Numbered from the stretch's first letter, positions 1-5,862 are shown. The stretch is 6,732 nucleotides of DNA from Ruminococcaceae bacterium UBA6434 (GCA_002437245.1 DJOQ01000020.1:1-6732); one strand, 5' to 3'. Notes: a model not told the origin generated them from the letters alone. Numbers and translations are program-made.

Positions 1-26
1 GGGTTTACTTTGTCACAGACAATCAT

Positions 27-71
27 AAAAAAACTCCGCAGTTAAGGTCACAAACCAAAACTGCGGAGTTT
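27..71 (-). terminator. Intrinsic terminator ending the liv operon
   Basis: A perfect 13-bp inverted repeat (AAACTCCGCAGTT at 31-43 with AACTGCGGAGTTT at 59-71) encloses a 15-nt loop. Read on the minus strand it starts 9 nt after the stop codon of the kinase-like gene and runs directly into seven T residues, the layout of a rho-independent terminator. The plus-strand side is also T-rich (73-78 and beyond), so it may work in both directions and also stop a converging gene left of the window. Confidence 0.9.
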
Positions 72-80
72 GTTTTTTGT

Positions 81-707
81 TTACTTGCCGAGTTTAATTT
101 TTACGAATTCCTCTATGTACTTTGCGGTCTTGTCAAAGCCCACCGACGAACTGTTTATACACAGGTCGTAGTTTTTGAAGCTGTCCCACTCGCGGCAGGT
201 ATAGTAGCGATAATAATCGCTTCGATGGGCGTCTATCTTTTTGATTTTTCGCTCCGCCTCTTTGTCGCTGAGCGAAGGCTCCAAGACCTTTACATTCTTA
301 ATGCAGTCGTCCATTGGCGCCCAAATAAACACCTTTACGACGTGCGGCATATCGCGGAGTATGTAATCGGCGCATCTGCCGACTATTATGCACGAACTTT
401 TTTCGGCGAGGTCCTTAATTATTTTTGCCTGATAATTGAATATGTTTTTATTTGAGACAAACGCGCTGCTCTCGGGCGGGATAAGCTCACCCGTGTAACG
501 GTCGCTTGCCGGAGCGAAAATGCTCTTTTTAACTGACTCATCGTTTTGACCGAACAGCTTCACGTTTATTCCGCTCTCTTCGGAAGCCATATAAACAAGA
601 TCGCGGTCATAGAAAGGAACGGAAAGGTCTTTAGACAGCATTTTGCCTATTGTTCTGCCGCCGCTTCCGTAGCCTCTTGCGATAGTAATTACAAAGTTTT
701 CGTTCAT
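81..707 (-). CDS. Cytidylate kinase-like family protein
   Basis: This 208-residue P-loop protein resembles the cytidylate kinase-like family (Cytidylate_kin2 type) rather than true Cmk. The N-terminus ITIARGYGSGG, then RTIGK near residues 18-22, is the family's modified phosphate-binding loop. It has Arg18 where a classical Walker A GxxxxGK[ST] has Lys. The PFYDRDL block (31-37) and the VGRCADYIL block (109-117) are also family hallmarks, and the C-terminal half is rich in Arg, Lys and Tyr (HRSDYYRYY, 161-169). Nucleotide phosphoryl transfer is the family expectation, but neither CMP kinase activity nor a substrate can be read from the sequence. The gene starts 29 nt after livF stops, with no terminator between them, so it is probably the last cistron of the liv transcript. 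A GGTGATC stretch (710-716) and GAGAGG (720-725) precede the ATG. A housekeeping Cmk role is unlikely given the divergent P-loop and the context. Confidence 0.85.
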   Translation of the reverse strand: MNENFVITIARGYGSGGRTIGKMLSKDLSVPFYDRDLVYMASEESGINVKLFGQNDESVKKSIFAPASDRYTGELIPPESSAFVSNKNIFNYQAKIIKDLAEKSSCIIVGRCADYILRDMPHVVKVFIWAPMDDCIKNVKVLEPSLSDKEAERKIKKIDAHRSDYYRYYTCREWDSFKNYDLCINSSSVGFDKTAKYIEEFVKIKLGK

Positions 708-736
708 AAGATCACCGAACCTCTCAAAACGATATA

Positions 737-1447
737 TTATTCGCCGAGATAAGCTTTCTTTACCGACTCGTCGTTTATAAGGTCTTTTGCGTCACCCGAA
801 AGTGTTATGTTACCTGTTTCGAGCACGTACGCCCTGTCGGCAATCGAAAGGGCTTTCTTGGCGTTTTGCTCAACCAAAAGAACGGTTGTGCCGCTCTCAT
901 TGATCACCTTTATTATATCAAAGATTTCCGAAACAAGCAACGGTGAAAGTCCCATTGACGGCTCATCCATCAAAATAATTCTCGGCTTTGACATAAGCGC
1001 TCTGCCCATTGCAAGCATCTGCTGCTCGCCGCCCGACAAAGTACCTGCGACCTGATTTTTACGTTCTTCAAGTCGCGGAAAACGCTCGTAAACCATTTTA
1101 AGAGTTGATGCTATTTCGGATTTATCCTTACGTGTATATGCGCCGAGCTTTAAGTTTTCGAGTACCGAAAGCTGCTGAAAAATGCGTCTGCCCTCCGGTA
1201 CGTGAGCCATGCCCATGGAAACTATCTTGTGCGGCGGAGTTTTTGTAAGCTCTTTGCCGTCAAACACGATAGAGCCTTTTTTAGCCTGAATAAGACCGGT
1301 AACAGTGTGAAGAATGGTTGTTTTACCTGCACCGTTAGCTCCGATAAGGGCTATAATTTCGCCCTCGTTTACATCAAAGGAAACACCTTTAATAGCCTTT
1401 ATAACACCGTAATTTACTTCAAGGTCCTTAATTTCAAGTAATGCCAT
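737..1447 (-). CDS. livF: BCAA ABC transporter ATP-binding protein LivF
   Basis: One of two cytoplasmic ATPases that drive branched-chain amino acid import through LivHM. The 236-residue length is usual for LivF. Visible ABC motifs are Walker A GANGAGKTT (36-44), the VPEGRRIF block after the Q-loop position (83-90), signature LSGGEQQ (137-143), Walker B IILMDEP (157-163) and the switch region LLVEQN (190-195). The switch position carries Gln instead of His, which is normal in LivF and separates it from LivG. The ATG lies 12 nt after livG stops, and the livG stop codon is embedded in the livF ribosome binding site (TAAGGAGGAG), which suggests translational coupling. The protein ends in AYLGE, identical to LivG. 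Assignment to LivF rather than another ABC ATPase is secure from motifs and gene order. Confidence 0.96.
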   Translation of the reverse strand: MALLEIKDLEVNYGVIKAIKGVSFDVNEGEIIALIGANGAGKTTILHTVTGLIQAKKGSIVFDGKELTKTPPHKIVSMGMAHVPEGRRIFQQLSVLENLKLGAYTRKDKSEIASTLKMVYERFPRLEERKNQVAGTLSGGEQQMLAMGRALMSKPRIILMDEPSMGLSPLLVSEIFDIIKVINESGTTVLLVEQNAKKALSIADRAYVLETGNITLSGDAKDLINDESVKKAYLGE

Positions 1448-1459
1448 AACTGCTCCTCC

Positions 1460-2218
1460 TTATTCGCCGAGATACGCCGTGATAACTTCGGGATTATTGA
1501 GCACATCGGATGTTTTGCCCTGACACAGAACATGACCGAAGTTAAGAACCGTAAGCTCCTCACATATGCCCGAAACAAGCTTCATATCGTGCTCTATAAG
1601 AAGTATGGTCATATCAAATTCATCGCGGACAAAGCGTATTGTCTCCATAAGCTCCTCGGTCTCGTTGGGATTCATTCCCGCCGCCGGCTCGTCAAGGAGC
1701 AAAAGCTTCGGCTCGGTTGCGAGAGCACGTGCTATTTCAAGCTTGCGCTGCTTGCCGTACGGAAGATTTGACGAAAGGTAAGACGCCTCTTTATCAAGGT
1801 CGAAAACCTTTAAAAGCTCCATGGCCTTTTCGTCCATTGCGCGTTCTTTTTTGAAGTATGACGGGAGCTTGAATATGCCTGCCGCCGTACTGTACTTATA
1901 ATGATTATGAAGTCCTACTTTAACATTGTCAAGAACCGACATCTGACCGAAAAGTCGGATGTTCTGGAAGGTTCTTGCAACGCCTGCTTTGCATATATCA
2001 ATTGTCTTTTTGCCCGTTATTACGGTGCCGTCGAGAGTAGCCTGACCCTCGGTGGGCTTATATACGCCCGTAAGAAGGTTAAATATGGTCGTTTTACCTG
2101 CGCCGTTCGGTCCTATAAGTCCGTAAAGCTCGCCTTTTTCTATTTCTATATTAAAGTCATCGACCGCTTTAAGTCCGCCGAAGGTTATGCTTAAGTTCTT
2201 AGCTTCGAGCAATGCCAT
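1460..2218 (-). CDS. livG: BCAA ABC transporter ATP-binding protein LivG
   Basis: The second cytoplasmic ATPase of the importer, pairing with LivF beneath the LivH/LivM channel. It has 252 residues, typical of LivG. Motifs are Walker A GPNGAGKTT (36-44), Q-loop ARTFQNIRLF with Gln85, the LivG-type signature LPYGKQRKLEIARAL (152-166), Walker B LLLLDEP (172-178), and the switch histidine in LLIEHDM (His210). The PYGKQ form of the signature, in place of SGGQ, is characteristic of LivG. LivG also has the insertion between the Q-loop and signature (about 104-135) that LivF lacks. The ATG is 2 nt after livM stops, and its AAGGAGG (2229-2235, 10-nt spacing) lies inside the end of livM, so translation of the two is probably coupled. 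Confidence 0.96.
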   Translation of the reverse strand: MALLEAKNLSITFGGLKAVDDFNIEIEKGELYGLIGPNGAGKTTIFNLLTGVYKPTEGQATLDGTVITGKKTIDICKAGVARTFQNIRLFGQMSVLDNVKVGLHNHYKYSTAAGIFKLPSYFKKERAMDEKAMELLKVFDLDKEASYLSSNLPYGKQRKLEIARALATEPKLLLLDEPAAGMNPNETEELMETIRFVRDEFDMTILLIEHDMKLVSGICEELTVLNFGHVLCQGKTSDVLNNPEVITAYLGE

Positions 2219-2220
2219 AA

Positions 2221-3312
2221 TTACTGCGCCTCCTTTTCGGTCTTACCGTTTTTCTTTTTGAAGAGCTTTTTTATTGAATGAGTCTCCCAAAAAGCGATTG
2301 CCTTGGGGCTTGAAGTCATTATCATCATAACAATAAGCACTATCGCATATATGAGCATTCTGTAATCGCGAAGTCCGCGGAGCACCTCCGGCAGAGCCGT
2401 AAGCACACACGCCGCGATTATCGAACCGCGAATATTGCCTATTCCGCCGAGAACTACAAATACAAGTATCATTATTGACATATTGTAGCCGAAATTCTTT
2501 GATGTTGCGGCAAGCACGTTGAGGTTATGCGAATACAAAACGCCTGCTATGCCCGCGAAGAATGCGGAAAGCGAAAAAGCGATAAGCTTATATTTTGTTA
2601 CGCTTATGCCTACCGATTCGGCAGCTATGCGGTTATCGCGCAGAGACATTACCGCCCTGCCGGCACGTGAATGAATAAAGTTGAGAATTACAAACAGCGT
2701 GATAAGGAGAAGAACTATACCTATAACAAATGTCGAATCGTTGGGCGTTCCGGTTATTCCGAGCGGTCCGTTTATGAGAACCGTACCGTCCGCCTCAAGA
2801 TTTAAAGACGACTGGCTTGTAAATGAAGCGTGGATACCGCGGCTGTCATAACCTACATAAATTGTTCCGAGTATGTTCTTGATTATCTCGCCGAACGCAA
2901 GCGTTACTATTGCAAGATAATCGCCCTTTAATCTTAAAACCGGTATACCTATAAGCACACCGAATATTGCCGCGCAAACTCCGCCGACAAGTATGGCGAG
3001 CGGAAAACGAATCCATACGCTTGTAAGTGTATTTTGCGTAACTACCGAGAAAATTGAGCTTGCGTATGCGCCCACACACATAAATCCGGCGTGACCGAGC
3101 GAGAGCTCACCGAGGTAGCCAACCACAAGGTTCAGCGAAACTGCAAGTATGGAATACATACACAGAGGAACCAAAAGACCTCTTAAAAGGCTTGTTATAT
3201 TTCCCGTGGACTTGAGTATTTCGACCACGGCAAATACGACTAAAACCATAGCATATGTTATAAGATCGCTTCGGGTACTTTTTTTAATGAGTTTTGATTT
3301 TGTTGATGCCAT
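2221..3312 (-). CDS. livM: BCAA ABC transporter permease LivM
   Basis: An inner-membrane permease of 363 residues that forms half of the BCAA translocation pore with LivH. It is strongly hydrophobic with many membrane segments. Family signatures are GYLGELSLGHAGF (about 65-77), the ATPase-docking loop RAGRAVMSLRDNRIAAESVGI region (about 216-236) and VLGGIGNIRGS (about 288-298). A polar stretch near residues 158-192 is probably an extracytoplasmic loop, and the tail is Lys-rich and cytoplasmic. I start it at the ATG at 3310-3312 because AAGGAGG (3321-3327) sits 8 nt upstream. The longest reading frame would add nine codons from a TTG at 3337-3339, but those codons run through that ribosome binding site. 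It lies 13 nt after livH, whose TAA stop overlaps the livM ribosome binding site. Confidence 0.95.
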   Translation of the reverse strand: MASTKSKLIKKSTRSDLITYAMVLVVFAVVEILKSTGNITSLLRGLLVPLCMYSILAVSLNLVVGYLGELSLGHAGFMCVGAYASSIFSVVTQNTLTSVWIRFPLAILVGGVCAAIFGVLIGIPVLRLKGDYLAIVTLAFGEIIKNILGTIYVGYDSRGIHASFTSQSSLNLEADGTVLINGPLGITGTPNDSTFVIGIVLLLITLFVILNFIHSRAGRAVMSLRDNRIAAESVGISVTKYKLIAFSLSAFFAGIAGVLYSHNLNVLAATSKNFGYNMSIMILVFVVLGGIGNIRGSIIAACVLTALPEVLRGLRDYRMLIYAIVLIVMMIMTSSPKAIAFWETHSIKKLFKKKNGKTEKEAQ

Positions 3313-3320
3313 TTTTGTAC

Positions 3321-3327
3321 CCTCCTT
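3321..3327 (-). promoter_or_regulatory. livM ribosome binding site deciding the start
   Basis: Minus-strand AAGGAGG lies 8 nt before the ATG at 3310-3312. It shares bases with the livH stop codon (TAA at 3326-3328) and fixes the livM start. The same stop-in-ribosome-binding-site design recurs at the livG-livF junction (1454-1462). Confidence 0.85.
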
Positions 3328-4207
3328 AAACCTTTTCAATGTATTTCTTACCGAGGATACCCGTCGGCTTAACGAGAAGAACTATTATAAGAACCGCGAA
3401 CACGATAGCGTCTGCCATCTGCGACGAAATGTAAGAGCGGCTGAGTATTTCTATAATGCCTATAAGCACGCCGCCTATTACCGCGCCCGGAATAGAACCG
3501 ATACCGCCGAGAACGGCAGCTACGAAAGCTTTGATACCCGGCATGGCTCCTGTCTGCGATGAAAGCGTCGGATAAGTCGAGCACAAAAGCACACCTGCAA
3601 CGGCTGCAAGCCCCGAACCTATTGCGAACGTAAGAGAAATAGTCGCGTTTACATTTACACCCATAAGCTGAGCCGCTCCCTTATCCTCTGATACGGCGAG
3701 CATTGCACGACCGGGCTTTGTCTTATTTACAAAGAGAGTGAGCGAAACCATTATTATGAGCGAAACTATTATAGTTACTATGGTTTCGGCGCTTATTGTT
3801 ATTTTGCCGTCGGCAAGTGTGAGCGCCGGAAGGTTTACAATAGAGGTGAAGCTCTTTGCCTGAGAGCCGAAAATCAAGAGCGCCATATTCTGAAGAAAGT
3901 AGCTGACGCCTATCGCGGTTATAAGAACGGCAAGAGGTGAAGCACCTCTTAAAGGCTTGTAGGCAAATCTTTCTATTGCCATACCGAGCAGTGTACACGC
4001 CGCCATTGAAATAACGAGTGCGAGATAAGGATTCACCCCGGCGTAGGATGTCAGCGCAAATACTATGTATGCACCGACCATTATTACATCGCCGTGTGCA
4101 AAGTTAAGCATTTTGGCGATACCGTAAACCATGGTGTAGCCGAGCGCTATTACGGCATATATACTGCCGAGACTGACGCCGTTTATAAGGTTTGTTATAA
4201 AAGTCAA
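3326..4207 (-). CDS. livH: BCAA ABC transporter permease LivH
   Basis: The partner permease to LivM, 293 residues and highly hydrophobic. Recognisable family segments are LINGVSLGSIYAVIALGYT near the N-terminus (7-25), MLNFAHGD (33-40), the docking loop GRAMLAVSEDKGAAQLMGVN (about 166-185) and LGGIGSIPGA (233-242). It ends in the usual VKPTGILGKKY. No ATG is available at a sensible position. I choose the TTG at 4205-4207, since GGGGTG (4215-4220) lies 7 nt upstream and the resulting N-terminus MTFITNLINGVSLG matches the family. An alternative TTG at 4220-4222 adds five residues but would place that ribosome binding site inside the gene. It is the first gene of the livHMGF-kinase unit, with its own promoter, after the terminator that follows livJ. 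Confidence 0.94.
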   Translation of the reverse strand: MTFITNLINGVSLGSIYAVIALGYTMVYGIAKMLNFAHGDVIMVGAYIVFALTSYAGVNPYLALVISMAACTLLGMAIERFAYKPLRGASPLAVLITAIGVSYFLQNMALLIFGSQAKSFTSIVNLPALTLADGKITISAETIVTIIVSLIIMVSLTLFVNKTKPGRAMLAVSEDKGAAQLMGVNVNATISLTFAIGSGLAAVAGVLLCSTYPTLSSQTGAMPGIKAFVAAVLGGIGSIPGAVIGGVLIGIIEILSRSYISSQMADAIVFAVLIIVLLVKPTGILGKKYIEKV

Positions 4208-4214
4208 TTTACTG

Positions 4215-4220
4215 CACCCC
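4215..4220 (-). promoter_or_regulatory. livH ribosome binding site before a TTG start
   Basis: Minus-strand GGGGTG lies 7 nt before the TTG at 4205-4207. It is a weaker match than the sites of the downstream genes, and the start codon is non-ATG, so initiation on livH may be weak compared with livJ. Confidence 0.6.
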
Positions 4221-4254
4221 AAACTAAAAATGTTTCTTAATTAAAATCTTTAAT

Positions 4255-4283
4255 AGTATAACATATACTCTTTACCATTACAA
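4255..4283 (-). promoter_or_regulatory. Promoter of livHMGF-kinase unit
   Basis: On the minus strand, TTGTAA (-35, 4278-4283, four of six consensus bases) is separated by exactly 17 bp from TATACT (-10, 4255-4260, five of six). TG one base upstream of the -10 (4262-4263) gives an extended -10. It lies between the livJ terminator and the livH start, leaving a leader of about 40 nt. This is the best sigma-A-type promoter in the 195-nt gap and explains how the permease genes are expressed past the terminator. Confidence 0.75.
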
Positions 4284-4351
4284 CGAGAAAAATATGCAAA
4301 AATGAATAATCGGGCGGCACGCTTTTCATTATATTTCACTCAATTAAAGCG

Positions 4352-4393
4352 AAACAAAAAACAAAAGGGTCGGCAGCCGCAAGCTGCCGACCC
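4352..4393 (-). terminator. Intrinsic terminator between livJ and livH
   Basis: An 11-bp perfect GC-rich stem (GGGTCGGCAGC at 4367-4377 with GCTGCCGACCC at 4383-4393) has a 5-nt loop. On the minus strand it is followed by TTTTGTTTTTTGTTT. It begins 24 nt after the livJ stop codon. It should end most livJ transcripts, with any read-through supplying extra permease message. The rest of the gap (4208-4351) holds the livH promoter, ribosome binding site and AT-rich sequence. Confidence 0.92.
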
Positions 4394-4417
4394 ATATTCA
4401 GCTTTTAACTAAATAAA

Positions 4418-5596
4418 TCAGTCCATCGGCTGATATTCGCCGTTTTCAATCTTAACTGCCTTCGGCTCTTTGTTTACTTCGCCTGTTGCTTTCCAGGTCA
4501 TGCCGGAACCCGTTACACCGTCAACGGTGATTTCGGTCATAGCACCCTTGAGAGCATCGCAGATAGCGGAAACGCTCATATCGCCTGTAATGCCTGCTTT
4601 TTCAGCAGCTGCCTTTACAATATAAACAGCGTCATATGCGTCTGCTGCGAACTGGTTAAGAGTTGATGGGTCAAACTTTGCATTGTAAGCGGCAACGAAC
4701 TTCTTGGTTGTCTCGTCCGTAGCGTTAGCAGAAAATGGGGTAAGAAGCATTACGTTTTCCGCAAGAGACTTATCAAAGTTCTCGATGTTAAGAAGTCCGT
4801 CAAGACCGTCACAACCGAAGAACTTAGCTGTGATGCCTGCGTTCTTAGCCTGAGAAAGGATAAGAGAAGCTTCCTGATAGTAAATCGGAAGGAATATAAG
4901 TTCGGCACCTGAAGCTTTAATCTTTGAAAGCTGTGAGGAGAAGTCCTGCTTGCTGTCGCTTGTAAATGCTTCGGAATCTACAAGGTCAAGACCTTTAGCT
5001 GCTGCCTCAGCCTTGAAATTATCGTAAATACCGGAAGAGTAAGCATCGGAACTGTTATATATAGCAGCTACCTTTGTAGCAAGACCTTTTTCTGCAATAT
5101 AGTCTGCGGAAGCAGTACCCTGGTTGGGGTCTGTGAAGCAAACCTGGAAGCAGTTGTCGTTTGCAATTACTCCTGCAGCTGAAGCAGAAGGTGTAATCTG
5201 GAACATATTGTCGGCCTTAGTCTGGCTGATAACGGAAAGGCAAGCACCTGTGGTAACTGTGCCTATGAACACCTGCATACCGTTATCTTTAAGGGTATTG
5301 TATGCGTTTACCGATTTTTCGGCATCGGCTTCGTCGTCCTCCATCTGGAACTCAAGCTTCATACCGTTAATGCCGCCTGCAGCGTTAATTTCGTCAACAG
5401 CAAGCTGTATACCGTTTTTAACGGCAATACCGTATGCTGCCGCGTCACCTGTGAGCGGTCCGCTTGAACCTATTTTAAGTGTTTTACCGTCTGAAGAGCT
5501 GCTGCCGGTTTCCTTACTGCCGCAAGCCGTAAAGCAAGCTGCAAGGAAAGTCAAAGCAAGAACTGCTGCCAGAACTTTTTTCAATGACATTTTCAT
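4418..5596 (-). CDS. livJ: BCAA ABC transporter substrate-binding lipoprotein
   Basis: An extracytoplasmic receptor for branched-chain amino acids of the periplasmic-binding-protein type I fold (LIV-BP family), 392 residues. The signal peptide has KK at 6-7, a hydrophobic core (8-19), and two candidate lipidation cysteines: LAAC (Cys21) and FTACGS (Cys25). A Ser/Gly-rich linker (26-36) follows. Mature-domain family features are KIGSSGPLTGDAAAYG (41-56), AVDEINAAGGINGMKLE (66-82), IGTVTTGA (111-118), the TPSASA loop (135-140) and AYSSG (185-189). These correspond to ligand-pocket regions in LIV-BP. ATG at 5596 has AGGAGG (5604-5609) 7 nt upstream. ATG at 5590 is a less well-spaced alternative. 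It has its own strong promoter and terminator. Specificity for Leu/Ile/Val is inferred from the liv and azl neighbours; related receptors bind other amino acids or amides. Confidence 0.93.
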   Translation of the reverse strand: MKMSLKKVLAAVLALTFLAACFTACGSKETGSSSSDGKTLKIGSSGPLTGDAAAYGIAVKNGIQLAVDEINAAGGINGMKLEFQMEDDEADAEKSVNAYNTLKDNGMQVFIGTVTTGACLSVISQTKADNMFQITPSASAAGVIANDNCFQVCFTDPNQGTASADYIAEKGLATKVAAIYNSSDAYSSGIYDNFKAEAAAKGLDLVDSEAFTSDSKQDFSSQLSKIKASGAELIFLPIYYQEASLILSQAKNAGITAKFFGCDGLDGLLNIENFDKSLAENVMLLTPFSANATDETTKKFVAAYNAKFDPSTLNQFAADAYDAVYIVKAAAEKAGITGDMSVSAICDALKGAMTEITVDGVTGSGMTWKATGEVNKEPKAVKIENGEYQPMD

Positions 5597-5619
5597 AAAA
5601 TGACCTCCTGTAGCTAATT

Positions 5620-5647
5620 TTGCAAGATTCAGAAGTCAATCCTGCAA
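5620..5647 (-). other. Hairpin in the livJ 5' leader
   Basis: Minus-strand TTGCAGGATT (5638-5647) and AATCTTGCAA (5620-5629) form a 10-bp stem with an 8-nt loop. One pair is a G-U wobble that would be an A-C mismatch in plus-strand RNA, so the structure fits the livJ message. It ends 10 nt before the ribosome binding site. It has no following T-run and leaves the ribosome binding site free, so RNA stabilisation is likelier than attenuation. Confidence 0.5.
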
Positions 5648-5669
5648 CAAATCATTTATGATGAAAATT

Positions 5670-5698
5670 ATCTTACACGCAAAATTAGATTTTGTCAA
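5670..5698 (-). promoter_or_regulatory. livJ promoter
   Basis: On the minus strand a perfect TTGACA (-35, 5693-5698) is 17 bp from TAAGAT (-10, 5670-5675, four of six). The start site is predicted near 5663, giving a leader of about 67 nt before the ATG. It is the strongest -35 in the window and suits an abundant binding protein. Confidence 0.8.
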
Positions 5699-5699
5699 T

Positions 5700-5714
5700 A
5701 AATTATAGAAAATT
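5700..5714 (-). promoter_or_regulatory. Possible CodY box next to livJ promoter
   Basis: AATTTTCTATAATTT (minus strand) matches the CodY consensus AATTTTCWGAAAATT at 12 of 15 positions and sits 1 bp upstream of the livJ -35. CodY is a Firmicute regulator that senses branched-chain amino acids and GTP and commonly represses BCAA uptake and synthesis genes. The site is AT-rich, so chance similarity is possible, and whether the genome encodes CodY is not visible here. Confidence 0.4.
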
Positions 5715-5736
5715 AACCGCGAAAAGGTGACGAAGT

Positions 5737-5766
5737 TGCACAAATAAGTTGTTTCCTTTTTGTGCA
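5737..5766. promoter_or_regulatory. Inverted repeat between the divergent promoters, possible operator
   Basis: TGCACAAA (5737-5744) and TTTGTGCA (5759-5766) are perfect 8-bp inverted arms whose centres are 22 bp apart, about two helical turns. It lies upstream of both promoters: 15 bp from the azlC -35 and 39 bp from the livJ -35. This geometry fits a dimeric regulator binding one DNA face. A related half-site, TTTTTGTGC, recurs at 5794-5802 next to the azlC -10. No regulator gene is in the window, so the binding protein is unknown. Confidence 0.45.
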
Positions 5767-5780
5767 CTTTTAAAAAGCCG

Positions 5781-5808
5781 TTGATTTTGTCGGTTTTTGT
5801 GCTAAAAT
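5781..5808 (+). promoter_or_regulatory. azlCD promoter
   Basis: TTGATT (-35, 5781-5786, four of six) is 16 bp from TAAAAT (-10, 5803-5808, five of six), with an extended -10 TGC at 5800-5802. The start site is predicted around 5814-5816, at the base of the hairpin that follows. Confidence 0.7.
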
Positions 5809-5812
5809 CTAT

Positions 5813-5843
5813 ACGGCGTTATCCGCAAACGCGGTAACGCCGT
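5813..5843 (+). other. Hairpin at the 5' end of the azlCD message
   Basis: ACGGCGTTA (5813-5821) pairs perfectly with TAACGCCGT (5835-5843). Beyond a single bulged T (5822), CCGC (5823-5826) pairs with GCGG (5831-5834), closing a 4-nt loop: 13 base pairs in all. It starts at about the predicted transcription start and ends 5 nt before the GGGAG ribosome binding site. No T-run follows, so it is not a terminator. It could stabilise the message, or act as a DNA operator, since the outer 9-bp arms are also 22 bp apart centre to centre. Confidence 0.6.
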
Positions 5844-5848
5844 TATTT

Positions 5849-5853
5849 GGGAG
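5849..5853 (+). promoter_or_regulatory. azlC ribosome binding site deciding a TTG start
   Basis: GGGAG touches the in-frame ATG at 5854 with no spacer, too close to serve it. It is 9 nt from the in-frame TTG at 5863, a normal spacing. This favours the TTG as the real start. Confidence 0.6.
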
Positions 5854-5862
5854 ATGTTAATT

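Noticed and set aside
1..45. 3' end of a plus-strand gene entering from the left edge
   Set aside because: Short open stretches end at stops at 26-28 and 43-45, but under 15 codons are visible and none is recognisable, so it cannot be supported.
2846..3079. Open frame in another frame within livM, and similar ones inside livH, livG, livF and azlC
   Set aside because: All overlap strongly supported family genes, give low-complexity Arg/Ser/Tyr-rich products, and have no independent start signals.
4223..4254. CodY-like box in the livH leader
   Set aside because: The AT-rich sequence after the -10 gives at best nine of 15 consensus positions, about what such composition yields by chance.
4328..4357. 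Second promoter upstream of livH: TTGTTT, 18 bp, TATAAT
   Set aside because: The -10 is perfect, but the -35 matches only three of six positions and lies in the terminator T-tract. The promoter at 4255-4283 is better placed and has an extended -10.
5124..5603. 159-codon open frame on the plus strand antisense to livJ
   Set aside because: It lies inside the oppositely oriented livJ gene, has no convincing ribosome binding site, and its composition reads as the complement of livJ codons, including the signal peptide region.
5629..5655. Eight-codon leader peptide (MICCRIDF) in the livJ leader, suggesting attenuation
   Set aside because: It has no ribosome binding site, only two Ile codons among eight, and no terminator/antiterminator pair after it. 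The leader is also too short for a T-box or a known amino acid riboswitch.
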